Notes: generated from the letters alone by a model not told the origin. Positions 24,595 through 32,615 are shown, counted from the first letter of the stretch. The stretch is DNA of 64,000 nt from Lactobacillus sp. CBA3606 (GCF_002970935.1 NZ_CP027194.1:1860001-1924000), one strand, 5' to 3'. Numbers and translations: made by a program.

Positions 24595-25287
24595 ATGAGT
24601 GAGCTTGAAACTATCCAGGCATATTATGCCGCCTCGTTGAGTAAGGATGGTCAAATTACCAAAACCCAACAAAAAATACTTGCTGCGGCCTTAGCGTTAT
24701 TTGCTGATAAAGGGTATGAAGAAGTCGGCACGCGTGAAATTGCTGACCGAGCAGGGGTCGCTGAGGGGACTCTTTTTCATAATTTTACGAATAAAAATGG
24801 GATTCTCGCTGCTATCATGCAACCAATCGTGAAGCAAGTCCTGCCAGCCATGCTAAATGCTTTAGATCAAGCGGTCTTAGAGCGTGATCATCAAACGTTA
24901 GATGCCTTTGTATTTGCCTTAGTGTCTGATCGCGTCGCTTTTGTTGAACAGAATCGGGCGTCACTGGCGGTGATTTTGTCGCAATTCTTCAATAATTCCG
25001 CCGATCGTGCTGCGGTTATGGGCATGGTTTCGCCAGCGATTTTAACGCAGGCCAATCAAGTGATGGATCGATTAAAAGCGGCGGGCGAATTGGTCGATTG
25101 GCCTAATCATATGATTTTACAGTTGTTGTTTTCAACGCTTGGGGGCTACTTGGTGGAAGCGGTCCTATATCCCGCTTTGAATCAACTCGCTAACCCAGCT
25201 AAAATCACGTACCTCAGTGATTTCTTAGTAAATGGCTTGAGCCCACGACGGATGCCCTTACATGTTGATGAACCTGGGTTTGAGTGA
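24595..25287 (+). CDS. TetR/AcrR-family transcriptional regulator
   Basis: A 230-residue repressor. The HTH is ILAAALALFADKGYEEVGTREIADRAGVAEGTLFHNFTNKNGILAAIM (about 24-70); the rest is an all-helical ligand domain. AAAGGAG lies upstream of ATG 24595, and the upstream in-frame ATG at 24562 has no ribosome site. mntH follows 174 bp later with its own promoter, downstream of which is a GAGCGCTC palindrome that could be a TetR-type operator. A regulatory link with mntH is a guess. Confidence 0.88.
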   Translation: MSELETIQAYYAASLSKDGQITKTQQKILAAALALFADKGYEEVGTREIADRAGVAEGTLFHNFTNKNGILAAIMQPIVKQVLPAMLNALDQAVLERDHQTLDAFVFALVSDRVAFVEQNRASLAVILSQFFNNSADRAAVMGMVSPAILTQANQVMDRLKAAGELVDWPNHMILQLLFSTLGGYLVEAVLYPALNQLANPAKITYLSDFLVNGLSPRRMPLHVDEPGFE

Positions 25288-25320
25288 GTTTAGGAACACC
25301 AAAAAAATAAGTGAAAACAG

Positions 25321-25374
25321 TTGACTAATTTTTCAATGATGATATACTACTTATTGGAATTAAAGCGAGCGCTC
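25321..25374 (+). promoter_or_regulatory. mntH promoter and downstream palindrome
   Basis: TTGACT (25321-25326), 16 bp, TATACT (25343-25348). The 8-bp palindrome GAGCGCTC (25367-25374) lies about 20 bp into the transcript and could bind a repressor such as the adjacent TetR protein. Confidence 0.6.
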
Positions 25375-25461
25375 AATTGAATAGTAACGGGTGTTAGCTG
25401 TTGAGGATCACACAGTAGTCCACAACCTGAATTCTAAACCAATAGAAGAGAGGGTTTCATA

Positions 25462-26856
25462 ATGAAACTAGCAAAAACGAAGGACCGTTCAGCGATGGTG
25501 GCCACCAAAGGTAGTACGGGGGTTCATTCAACTGGGACCGATAGTAAGAGCTTGGACGAAGTGAATGGGAGTGTTCGGGTCCCGAAAAATGCAAACTTTT
25601 GGCGCACATTAGTTGCATATACGGGCCCGGGCGCACTGGTAGCAGTTGGTTACATGGATCCAGGGAACTGGATTACATCAATTGCTGGGGGTTCACAATA
25701 TAAGTACGCATTGCTATCCGTTATCTTGTTATCAAGTTTAATTGCCATGTTATTGCAAGCAATGGCAGCACGGTTAGGGATTGTCACAGGTAAAGATTTA
25801 GCCCAATTGACACGTGAACGAACGTCAAAAGGGATGGGAATCTTCCTCTGGGTTATTACTGAATTAGCGATTATGGCAACGGATGTGGCCGAAATCATTG
25901 GTTCTGGGATTGCCTTAAAGTTGTTATTCGGCTTCCCCTTAATTGTGGGGATTCTGATAACAACGGCCGACGTCTTAATCTTGTTGTTGTTGATGAAGCT
26001 TGGTTTCCGAAAGATTGAAGCAATTGTTGCAACCTTAGTTGCCGTTATCTTATTTGTTTTCTTATATGAAGTTATTATTTCACAACCTAACGTCCCAGAA
26101 ATGTTCAAAGGTTATGTGCCAACCACAAAAATTGTCAGCAATCAATCAATGCTGTACTTGGCATTAGGGATTGTTGGGGCGACAGTTATGCCGCATAATC
26201 TGTATCTTGGTTCGTCAATTTCGCAAACACGAGCAGTTGACCGTAGCGATGAAAAAGAAGTTGCCAAAGCGGTTAAGTTCACCACGATTGATTCTAATAT
26301 TCAATTATCAGTTGCGTTTGTTGTGAACAGTTTGCTCTTAATCTTAGGGGCTGCTTTGTTCTTTGGGACTAAGGGTGACTTGGGTCGTTTCGTGGATTTA
26401 TACAACGCCTTGGGTGATAGTAAGGTTGTTGGGGCGATTGCCAGCCCAGTATTAAGTATGTTGTTCGCAGTTGCGTTACTGGCTTCTGGTCAAAGTTCAA
26501 CCATTACAGGGACGTTATCTGGTCAGATTATTATGGAAGGGTTCATCCGGCTAAAGATGCCATTATGGGCACAACGGTTGTTAACTCGGCTGATCTCAGT
26601 AACACCCGTCTTGGTATTCGCCATTTATTATCATGGCAATGAAGCTAAGATTGAAAGTTTATTGACCTTCTCGCAAGTCTTCTTGAGTATTGCCTTACCA
26701 TTTGCGATGATTCCACTCGTCATGTTTACGAGTGATAAGCAACTGATGGGGAACTTCAAGAGTCGCACGTGGGTTAAGTGGACCGCTTGGGTCATTACGG
26801 CGGTACTGATTATTTTGAATATTTACTTGATTCTGCAAACAATTGGTTTAGTTTAA
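25462..26856 (+). CDS. mntH: Nramp-type proton-coupled manganese transporter
   Basis: A 464-residue inner-membrane protein with about eleven spans. The metal site is in GYMDPGNW of TM1 (Asp66, Asn69) and [10 protein letters not shown] of TM6. Lactobacilli of this group accumulate millimolar Mn(II) in place of superoxide dismutase and encode several mntH copies. The N-terminus has about 45 extra hydrophilic residues before TM1. GAGAGGG precedes ATG 25462. It is monocistronic, with its own promoter; a small-RNA-like promoter starts directly after its stop codon. Confidence 0.94.
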   Translation: MKLAKTKDRSAMVATKGSTGVHSTGTDSKSLDEVNGSVRVPKNANFWRTLVAYTGPGALVAVGYMDPGNWITSIAGGSQYKYALLSVILLSSLIAMLLQAMAARLGIVTGKDLAQLTRERTSKGMGIFLWVITELAIMATDVAEIIGSGIALKLLFGFPLIVGILITTADVLILLLLMKLGFRKIEAIVATLVAVILFVFLYEVIISQPNVPEMFKGYVPTTKIVSNQSMLYLALGIVGATVMPHNLYLGSSISQTRAVDRSDEKEVAKAVKFTTIDSNIQLSVAFVVNSLLLILGAALFFGTKGDLGRFVDLYNALGDSKVVGAIASPVLSMLFAVALLASGQSSTITGTLSGQIIMEGFIRLKMPLWAQRLLTRLISVTPVLVFAIYYHGNEAKIESLLTFSQVFLSIALPFAMIPLVMFTSDKQLMGNFKSRTWVKWTAWVITAVLIILNIYLILQTIGLV

Positions 26857-26990
26857 TTGAATTATGGCTGGTATCAGGTATAATTAGAGTATAAAAGCGA
26901 GGGCTGCTAGTGACAGCCCCCGCAAGTTCGCAAGTCTAGTGCGGTTTACGTTGGTGACTAACCCTTTTTGTGGTTAGTCTCTTTTATTAT
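26857..26990 (+). ncRNA. Short RNA candidate, type-I-antitoxin-like
   Basis: TTGAAT (26857-26862), 16 bp, TATAAT (26879-26884) follow directly after the mntH stop. About 100 nt on, a stem GACTAACC / GGTTAGTC followed by CTCTTTTATT (26957-26986) would end it. Internal hairpin GCGAGGGCTG...CAGCCCCCGC. It converges with the small toxin-like frame on the minus strand and shares its terminator, the arrangement of par/Fst-type type I toxin-antitoxin loci. Confidence 0.5.
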
Positions 26991-27088
26991 CCGGTAAGCC
27001 TTGGCATAAATGTAAAATGCGTTGGCAAAAACCCAGATACTAATTGAAAAGTCGACCAATCCGTAAGCCTTTCTAGTAATATAGTCAT
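26958..27088 (-). pseudogene. Toxin-like small hydrophobic peptide gene, apparently frameshifted
   Basis: GGAGG (27096-27100) and ATG (27086-27088) open one frame, but the convincing peptide is in another frame: DYITRKAYGLVDFSISIWVF continuing ANAFYIYAKAYRIIKETNHKKG and a stop at 26958. It has one membrane span and a basic tail, like type I toxins. One extra base after the ATG would restore a 42-residue protein. Alternatively TTG 27059 with AAAGG upstream gives an intact 33-residue version. Promoter TTGGCT-17-TATGCT is visible on the minus strand near 27190-27218. Confidence 0.45.
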
Positions 27089-27288
27089 GTCCGTACCTCC
27101 TAGCCTAGAATGTGAGGGGTTCGGGCACACACTATATCTTGCTAAGTCTTGTTCGGGGTAATTACTCCCTCACTTGACCATAACTAAAGCATACACTTGG
27201 ATAGGCGCAAAGCCAATGGATTTTGCACTTTTATTTTGTCTTAAAGACGAAATTAGGCGAGGAAACAATAGTTTTCGGTTTTGATGCC

Positions 27289-27370
27289 TGTTATAATACT
27301 GTTGCAAGGAACACTAAAATATTGGATACACCAAGTCCCCCAACTATGTGGAGTAGTTGAGGGACTTTTT
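27289..27370 (+). ncRNA. Short transcript candidate with strong terminator
   Basis: Extended -10 TGTTATAAT (27289-27297) is followed within 75 nt by the terminator AAGTCCC.CAACTA / TAGTTGAGGGACTTTTT (27333-27370). There is no ORF between them. It lies upstream of, and antisense to, the minus-strand toxin-like transcript. Confidence 0.4.
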
Positions 27371-27480
27371 ACGCTTATCGCTTATGTAAATAAACGGGTG
27401 GGTTAGAGTGTTGCCTACGATCTAACCAATCGGCAAACAGGGCCACCAATAGATCAACCACTCACCCAATTTCAAAAATG

Positions 27481-27570
27481 GTTAGTCACCAACGTAAACT
27501 GCACTAGACTTGTGAGGACTGTCATAACCAGCCCTTGCGTTTATACTCAATCCATATTATAGACACCCCA
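27481..27570 (-). repeat. Inverted partial copy of the short-RNA locus
   Basis: On the minus strand: TATAAT, then GAGTATAAACGCAAGGGCTG...CAAGTCTAGTGCAGTTTACG followed by TTGGTGACTAACC. This matches the plus-strand RNA at 26885-26962, including a run of about 32 nt with one mismatch. The facing toxin frame survives only as its last codons (TTC AAA AAT GGT TAG) and is interrupted upstream. Confidence 0.6.
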
Positions 27571-27694
27571 CCGAATCGCTTAAAACATCTGAGAATGGCT
27601 TACGTGTTTGGTCCGATGGTACAGATGATTTCAGACGCCAGAAAAAATAGTAGCCACAACCAATCAGGGTCGTAGCTACTAGCTAGAAACTATA

Positions 27695-27892
27695 TTATTT
27701 AGACTCATTTTCTGCTATCAACTCCTGCATACGGGCTGACAACAACTCTTGAAATTCGGCCACGTCCTTTAGGGTAGCTTCATTTTTTATAAAATTGCGG
27801 GCTTTTGACCGATACTGAATATAATTTACCCGCTCCTTGTTCTTACGATCCCACCGCTGATTAGCGGCCTTTTTGGCTTCGCTATACGCCAT
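27695..27892 (-). CDS. Small basic protein, 65 aa
   Basis: AYSEAKKAANQRWDRKNKER followed by VNYIQYRSKARNFIKNEAT...; a charged, helical, probably nucleic-acid-binding peptide. Similar short proteins opening with (M)AYSEAKKAAN.RW..KN are common on Firmicute plasmids, phages and integrative elements; their role is unknown. Ribosome site GGGAGG before ATG 27892. It is the last of a row of small minus-strand ORFs (28518 to 27695) and is followed by a stem TAGTAGC...GCTACTA at about 27646-27681. Confidence 0.75.
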   Translation of the reverse strand: MAYSEAKKAANQRWDRKNKERVNYIQYRSKARNFIKNEATLKDVAEFQELLSARMQELIAENESK

Positions 27893-28123
27893 CGTATATT
27901 ACCTCCCCTGTGAAATACTCGGCCATAGACGACTGAGCTGCTGAGAACACCGCTAACTTACGCAATAGTGGCTAGCACTGCACAGCAGTTACAGTTATTT
28001 ATCACGGCTTGTTTCGAGCCTAGCAAGGCTGGTTAAGCGCTTAGTTTATGCTCCTGACGGCATTAATATCTCGAGCATGGTTAACGCCACAATTACCAGC
28101 AGACGTAACATTATCGTATTTAC

Positions 28124-28252
28124 CTATCTGAGTATGAATAGCCATACTAGCAAGCTAATCAATAGCAGCCAAACAGTAATGTTCGGTAATGCCTGTTTCA
28201 GCGTAATGCGGTTGACACTCACTTTCACATTTTTAGGCTTAAATCGGTTCAT
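28124..28252 (-). CDS. Small membrane peptide, 42 aa
   Basis: NRFKPKNVKVSVNRITLKQ followed by a membrane segment VWLLLISLLVWLFIL and Arg. Strong Shine-Dalgarno AAGGGGGG lies 4 nt before ATG 28252. Basic N-terminus plus a single C-terminal span. I cannot name the family. It lies in a cluster with the 65-aa basic protein and two other small frames. Confidence 0.6.
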   Translation of the reverse strand: MNRFKPKNVKVSVNRITLKQALPNITVWLLLISLLVWLFILR

Positions 28253-28292
28253 GGTTTCCCCCCCTTTTTTAGTGCAGTAGCACTGTATATTT

Positions 28293-28337
28293 GATATAAT
28301 GAAAACGTACCAACAAGGGGTGGGCTAACACCCCTTG
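28293..28337. promoter_or_regulatory. Extended -10 and hairpin on the plus strand opposite the small-ORF row
   Basis: TGATATAAT (28292-28300) is an extended -10. The perfect-arm hairpin ACAAGGGGTG / CACCCCTTGT (28312-28337) follows. A transcript from here would run antisense to the small minus-strand ORFs as far as the terminator at 28613-28645. Confidence 0.4.
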
Positions 28338-28417
28338 TGAAACTCACAACTCACAACTAAATTCGATTTTGAAGACCCATAAGTTAAGCTGTAGCTTGAC
28401 TTTGTAACTTGGTTCAT
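28325..28417 (-). CDS. Putative small ORF, 30 aa
   Basis: NQVTKSSYSLTYGSSKSNLV then VSCEFHKGC. The start overlaps the stop of the preceding 33-aa frame as TGATG, the classic sign of translational coupling. No recognisable family; could be spurious. Confidence 0.35.
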   Translation of the reverse strand: MNQVTKSSYSLTYGSSKSNLVVSCEFHKGC

Positions 28418-28518
28418 CAAATCGTTTTCTGACTTCTAAGCTGATGATTATCAGGTTCACTGTTAAAGCGAACTCGATTTTCGTTGGCTTTTTTAGTTTG
28501 AACTGCAAGGAGTTTCAT
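28417..28518 (-). CDS. Putative small ORF, 33 aa
   Basis: KLLAVQTKKANENRVRFNSE then PDNHQLRSQKTI. GAGGGAG stands just before ATG 28518. Hydrophilic and basic. It is the first frame of the minus-strand small-ORF row, preceded by TTGACA and a GGTAC...GTACC inverted repeat. No recognised family. Confidence 0.4.
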   Translation of the reverse strand: MKLLAVQTKKANENRVRFNSEPDNHQLRSQKTI

Positions 28519-28612
28519 CTCCCTCATTGGTACAACTATATCACGTACCTATCCAAGTGTGTTGTCAACCTTTAAGGCGGATTGTTCTGCCGACAATGAT
28601 AATGCATTAAAG

Positions 28613-28645
28613 TAGCGAGCTTGGGATAAGTCCTTGGCTCGTTTT
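28613..28645 (+). terminator. Terminator on the plus strand next to the AMP-binding fragment gene
   Basis: CGAGC...GCTCG stem followed by TTTTTTT. No plus-strand gene precedes it; it may act in both directions for the convergent minus-strand gene. Confidence 0.6.
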
Positions 28646-28663
28646 TTTGTGAGCAAAATTTGG

Positions 28664-29278
28664 TTAACCGGCGGCTAAGGTAAAGGGTGTCAAGTTGAGG
28701 AGCGTCGCTAGCAGTGGTCGGATGCCTGTTTCAAAGTCATAAATATCAATCACCGGGGTGCTGGGACTGTTGGCGGCTTGTTTTAAATCAGCCAGAGAAT
28801 AAGCGTGACCGGCTGCTAGTATTAGGGCCGGGGGTGTGGCGGTAGTTAGTTTAGGGGCTAAGTCATGGACGAAGTATGCAAAGTCGGGGGCGGTGTTCAG
28901 TAACAAGGGTAACCGACTAATTTCTGTTGGATTAAGTTGCTGGGCCAATTGCTGCATCTGGGCGGGGGGATAAACCATGGCTGCATAACGTTGCGGTGCC
29001 AGTTGCGGTAGCGTTGCCGTGGGTGGCGTCAGCTGCACGGTTAAGTTTAATTGCCAGCTGGCTAGTAATAAAGCCGGTAAAGTTGTTAAGTTAATGAGAC
29101 TAATCAGAATGGTTTGTCCAGGGGTCACGGCCTGCTGTTGTAAACTGGTCCGACACAGTGCTGCATCTTCAAGCAGATCGGCACCAGTGTACCAGATGCC
29201 TTGGGTGGGCGTCTTAATGATGGGACGTTGATAATTTTGACGTAATTGTTGTTCAATTGCAGTGGTTAAAGTCGACAT
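28664..29278 (-). CDS. AMP-binding (acyl-CoA synthetase-like) N-terminal fragment protein
   Basis: 204 residues that look like only the first part of an acyl-adenylating enzyme: WYTGADLLEDAALCRTSLQQ...VTPGQTILISLINLTTLPALLLASWQL resembles the N-terminal subdomain of the family. The ATP-binding loop (TSGT/STG), the adenylate motifs and the C-terminal lid are absent, so adenylation is not expected. The C-terminus ends cleanly. GGAGCC-type ribosome site precedes ATG 29278. It may be a decayed enzyme or a truncated standalone protein. It sits 30 bp after a small secreted-protein gene, probably in one transcript. Confidence 0.65.
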   Translation of the reverse strand: MSTLTTAIEQQLRQNYQRPIIKTPTQGIWYTGADLLEDAALCRTSLQQQAVTPGQTILISLINLTTLPALLLASWQLNLTVQLTPPTATLPQLAPQRYAAMVYPPAQMQQLAQQLNPTEISRLPLLLNTAPDFAYFVHDLAPKLTTATPPALILAAGHAYSLADLKQAANSPSTPVIDIYDFETGIRPLLATLLNLTPFTLAAG

Positions 29279-29308
29279 CTGGCAGGGCTCCTTTCGAATT
29301 TGGTAGGC

Positions 29309-29614
29309 TTAATCAGCAGTTGGTTGGTATTTGAGTTTATCAAGGCTTTGACTACTAGTATCGATTGTTGCGAGCACTTGGTTTTGGATGGTCTTATTGA
29401 CTAACTTCGTTGCTTTGGGGGTCAGGTCAGGGGCAATGGGGTGTTTAGTTACGGGCATTGCCAAGTTAGTCTCGTGAGTGACTCTTTTAGTCAGGGTTGT
29501 TGTCGTTTGGGCAGTCGTAGTGGGGGTCGTGTCAGCCATGGCGGTAGCGGTGGTTGCGAAGAGGGTCCCGGCGGCCATTAAGGTGATGGTGAGCTTTTTA
29601 AATGTATTTTTCAT
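29309..29614 (-). CDS. Small secreted protein, 101 aa
   Basis: The N-terminus KNTFKKLTITLMAAGTLFATTATAMA is a clear Sec signal peptide with cleavage after AMA. The mature part of about 75 residues is Thr/Lys-rich (TTPTTTAQTTTTLTKRVTHE...) and has no membrane anchor or sorting motif. AAAAGGAG precedes ATG 29614. It lies 50 bp downstream of the 82-aa gene, with the AMP-binding fragment gene after it. No function assigned. Confidence 0.7.
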   Translation of the reverse strand: MKNTFKKLTITLMAAGTLFATTATAMADTTPTTTAQTTTTLTKRVTHETNLAMPVTKHPIAPDLTPKATKLVNKTIQNQVLATIDTSSQSLDKLKYQPTAD

Positions 29615-29661
29615 TAGTATCGAACTCCTTTTAGTTGATTAAAGTTAGCGTTATTTTTCCC

Positions 29662-29910
29662 TTAGGCGACTGGCATCAGCCAATCGTTTGAAAGTAGTTG
29701 ATGGAAGTGACGGCCAAGTGGCACCCATAATTTGGAGTTGCAAATGTTGCGTGCCGTTTCCCAAAAGAGGGGATCACTGAGTTGAGCGTCACTTAACTTA
29801 ACCTTGATGTATTCACCTTGTTCACTTTTAGCGATGATGAGGGGATAAAAGACTTTGACTAAATGCACCGCAGTAATGTTTTTAATTTTTGGGTCGGTAT
29901 CTAATAACAT
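29662..29910 (-). CDS. Hypothetical protein, 82 aa, paralogue of 38422-38700
   Basis: LLDTDPKIKNITAVHLVKVFYP...; residues align along the whole length with the protein at 38422-38700 (shared IKNI.A...VKVFYP.II, FWE...I....LWVP.GR.FHQLL..DW..P). A family of small, soluble proteins of unknown function, with several copies per genome here. GGAG lies before ATG 29910. No motif points to an activity. Confidence 0.7.
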   Translation of the reverse strand: MLLDTDPKIKNITAVHLVKVFYPLIIAKSEQGEYIKVKLSDAQLSDPLFWETARNICNSKLWVPLGRHFHQLLSNDWLMPVA

Positions 29911-30035
29911 ATGGACAACTCCTTAGTTGCTGGCTTGACTTGAATGACTTTAGTTTACCGGGAATTGGCCTAACTAACTATCGAGTTTTAGTAAGCTTTA
30001 AATAAAAATTTCTTAGAAAAGCATGTAAGCACAAA

Positions 30036-30077
30036 AAATAGCCACCATAAGCAGTCATAACTGCTTGTGGTGGCTGG
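30036..30077 (-). terminator. Terminator of the two-component operon
   Basis: AGCCACCATAAGCAGT / ACTGCTTGTGGTGGCT just past the kinase stop, with a T-rich tail on the minus strand. Confidence 0.85.
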
Positions 30078-30086
30078 TTAAAAAGG

Positions 30087-31469
30087 TCAAGCGAGGGTCC
30101 AACTGACCGTGAAAATCGTCCCTTGGGGCTGATTATCAGTGACCGTGATGGTCGCTTGATTTAAAGTGACCAGCTGTTGCACAATTGCTAAGCCTAAGCC
30201 GCTGCCTTCAATCGTTTGTGACCGTGCTTGGTCGACGCGATAGAATCGTTGGAAAATGGCGGCTTTTTGGTCGGCTGGGATGCCCTCACCTAAGTCAGCG
30301 ACGACCAGCTGAATTTGTTCAGCGGTCTGGATTAAGCTTAACGTAATCGGCTGGTCGGCCGGTGAATACTTATGGGCATTATCTAAGAGGGCAACGACAA
30401 TTTGTTGTAGCATCTCAGCATTACCAGCGACGTGAATGTTTTGGGCAATGGCTAATTTTAAGGGTTGTGACCAAGCGGGCTGATAATGTTCGGTTAGTTG
30501 TATTAAGAGGTCCGATAGGTTTTGGTCCGTCAAGGTTAACTTGGCCCGATCGGCCCGGGATAAATGTAAGAGATTCTCGATCAGATGTTGCATGCGTAAG
30601 GACTCTTCATCGATAAAATGTAAGGATTCCGGGATGACTTCCGGATGTGCTGTGCCACGGCGACGAATGAGACTGAGATTACCCCGAATAGCTGCAATTG
30701 GGGTCCGTAATTCGTGGGAAGCATCCGAAATGAATTGCCGTTCGTGTTGCAGCCGGTGATTCTGGGTCACTAAGAGTTCATTAAAGGCTTGTCCTAAATC
30801 GTTGATTTCACGTGGACTAGCCGGGACTTTTAGCGTGGGTTGATCAGCTTCTGGATTGTTTGACGTATATTTTGTCTCATGTACGAGCGCAATTGTTGGG
30901 GCACTCAACCGGGCAGCTAAGCGGTGCGCCCACCAAGTACCAATGGCTAGAGTCAAGAGGGTAACCGCAATGATTAACACAATCAAAATGAGTAAGCTAT
31001 GCATTAAGCGCTGCAAGCTCACACCCAGTTGATACGTATTGTGACCATCTTTTTGCGTATATAATAGAAAGAAGCCGAATTTTTGGACGTAAATTAGAGG
31101 CCCAACTAGGTGCGTCTGGTGATTAGCAAAAAAACTTTTGGATGACGGCGATGTTAAGATGGTGCGGCGGCTCTTCGTCGTGGTTGTTAACGTCGCTTTT
31201 TGCGTCGTGACCCGAATAAAGGCGGGTTGCTTCGTGTTGCGAGTGGTTGAATTATTCCACTGAATAAAACTCGGCACGTCTTTAATGTTGGCTCGTTTCA
31301 GACTGCTCATCAGGTCATGGGCCTCATGCGTCGTATTAACGGTCTGCTGGACCCCAACTAAGACTAAGATAATCAAGCTAATCATCAGGGTAATGGTCAA
31401 GACCAGTCGTTTGATGGCCCGGTTAATCAGTTGCTCATAGGTGAGGGTGGTGTCAGTTGTTTTGGGCAT
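30087..31469 (-). CDS. Sensor histidine kinase
   Basis: A 460-residue membrane kinase: TM1 at about 21-41, extracytoplasmic sensor region 42-155, TM2 at about 156-180, HAMP (about 180-235), HisKA with phospho-acceptor His252 in SDASHELRTPIAAIRGN, and the ATP domain with N box LLDNAHKYS, G1 DLGEGIP, F box FQRFYRVD and G2 GSGLGLAIV. All catalytic boxes are intact. Its start overlaps the end of the regulator gene by 17 bp, so the pair is translationally coupled. The ligand is unknown. Confidence 0.93.
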   Translation of the reverse strand: MPKTTDTTLTYEQLINRAIKRLVLTITLMISLIILVLVGVQQTVNTTHEAHDLMSSLKRANIKDVPSFIQWNNSTTRNTKQPAFIRVTTQKATLTTTTKSRRTILTSPSSKSFFANHQTHLVGPLIYVQKFGFFLLYTQKDGHNTYQLGVSLQRLMHSLLILIVLIIAVTLLTLAIGTWWAHRLAARLSAPTIALVHETKYTSNNPEADQPTLKVPASPREINDLGQAFNELLVTQNHRLQHERQFISDASHELRTPIAAIRGNLSLIRRRGTAHPEVIPESLHFIDEESLRMQHLIENLLHLSRADRAKLTLTDQNLSDLLIQLTEHYQPAWSQPLKLAIAQNIHVAGNAEMLQQIVVALLDNAHKYSPADQPITLSLIQTAEQIQLVVADLGEGIPADQKAAIFQRFYRVDQARSQTIEGSGLGLAIVQQLVTLNQATITVTDNQPQGTIFTVSWTLA

Positions 31470-32163
31470 TGGCTAATGGCTCCCTTAGTTTATAGCCGAC
31501 CCCGCGGACCGTTTTAATTAAGGGGTCGACGGCGGTTGGACTGGTGATTTTATTGCGTAAATAACCCACGTAGACATCGACGACGTTTTGTTGGCCTAAA
31601 AAGTCGGCCCCCCAGACTTGATCGAGTAAGTCATCACGGGTGAAGACTTGTTCGGGATGGGCTAAGAAAAATTGCAATAAGTCGTATTCACGATGGGTGA
31701 GTTGGACGTCGGTGCCAGCATTAGTCACTCGGTGCGCCTTAGTATCTAAAACCAGGTCATCAAGTTGATAAACTTGATTGGGTTCAACTTGATTTTCGGC
31801 ACGGCGCTGAATGACCCGGACCCGAGCCAAGAGTTCTTCGATTTCGAAGGGTTTAGTCATATAATCATCGGCGCCATTATCTAAGCCAGCAACTTTATCG
31901 CCGATATAATCGCGGGCAGTCATGATGATGACTGGCACTTGGTCGTGTTTACGAATCCGCCGGAGGACCTCCATGCCGTCTAGCTTGGGGAGCATCCAGT
32001 CTAGTAAGATGAGCAAGAGTTCATTTTGATGGGCTTCGTAAGTCGCCATTGCTGCCAAGCCGTCATCAGCGACTAGTACTTTGAAATCTTCAAATTGTAA
32101 TTCTTTGGTTAAGTAACCGGAGAGGCTATGTTCATCTTCCACGATTAAAATTGTATTTTTCAT
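31453..32163 (-). CDS. OmpR-family response regulator
   Basis: A 236-residue DNA-binding regulator. Receiver domain 1-120 with acidic pocket (Glu9, Asp10), phospho-acceptor Asp55 in ILLDWMLPKLDG, and Lys in TKPFEIEELLARV; C-terminal winged helix from about 135 (LTHREYDLLQFFLAHPEQVFTRDDLLDQVWG, VDVYVGYLRNKI, TVRGVGYKL). AAAGGAG precedes ATG 32163. It is the first gene of the two-gene operon with the sensor kinase. Target genes are not evident. Confidence 0.95.
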   Translation of the reverse strand: MKNTILIVEDEHSLSGYLTKELQFEDFKVLVADDGLAAMATYEAHQNELLLILLDWMLPKLDGMEVLRRIRKHDQVPVIIMTARDYIGDKVAGLDNGADDYMTKPFEIEELLARVRVIQRRAENQVEPNQVYQLDDLVLDTKAHRVTNAGTDVQLTHREYDLLQFFLAHPEQVFTRDDLLDQVWGADFLGQQNVVDVYVGYLRNKITSPTAVDPLIKTVRGVGYKLREPLANAQNN

Positions 32164-32324
32164 CGGTTAACAAAACTCCTTTGATGATGATTGATTAGAT
32201 TAATTATAACGGATATTTGGCGATAGTCGACTGAATTGGCAATTGACTTTATAATCTAAATGTAAGCGCCTTAGTGACTTATGGTAAACTTGGGCTAGTA
32301 ACAAAATGGAAAGGTAGTGGCAAA

Positions 32325-32612
32325 ATGGGACTTTTTGGCGATGCAATGCAAGCCTTATATCATAGTGGGCATTATCGGTATGCCATCATTATTAAAAAAA
32401 CGGCGCCGGCTGTGGATCCAAAAACGGTGCCAGCGATTATGGCGTTAGGTCAGGTAAACCGAACCCCTAATTTTAAAACCTGGGAAGTCGATTCACCATT
32501 TAAGGTAGCCGAGTTTACGCAAAAGTTGACGGCGGCGATTGCGACTTGTCCGCTTGAAATGACGGCTATCACAATTAAGCCGGAAATGGATGGCCGCTGG
32601 GGCGATCGGTAA
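32325..32612 (+). CDS. Hypothetical protein, 95 aa
   Basis: GLFGDAMQALYHSGHYRYAI followed by IIKKTAPAVDPKTVPAIMAL...; soluble, with a plausible ferredoxin-like alternation of strands and helices, but no family recognised. The start at ATG 32325 has GGAAAGG upstream at suitable distance. It lies divergent from the two-component operon and 80 bp before the RpiR gene. Role unknown. Confidence 0.65.
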   Translation: MGLFGDAMQALYHSGHYRYAIIIKKTAPAVDPKTVPAIMALGQVNRTPNFKTWEVDSPFKVAEFTQKLTAAIATCPLEMTAITIKPEMDGRWGDR

Positions 32613-32615
32613 TAA

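Noticed and set aside
28077-28280. 67-residue plus-strand frame
   Set aside because: It is antisense to the better supported 42-aa minus-strand frame, which has a strong ribosome site and a membrane span.
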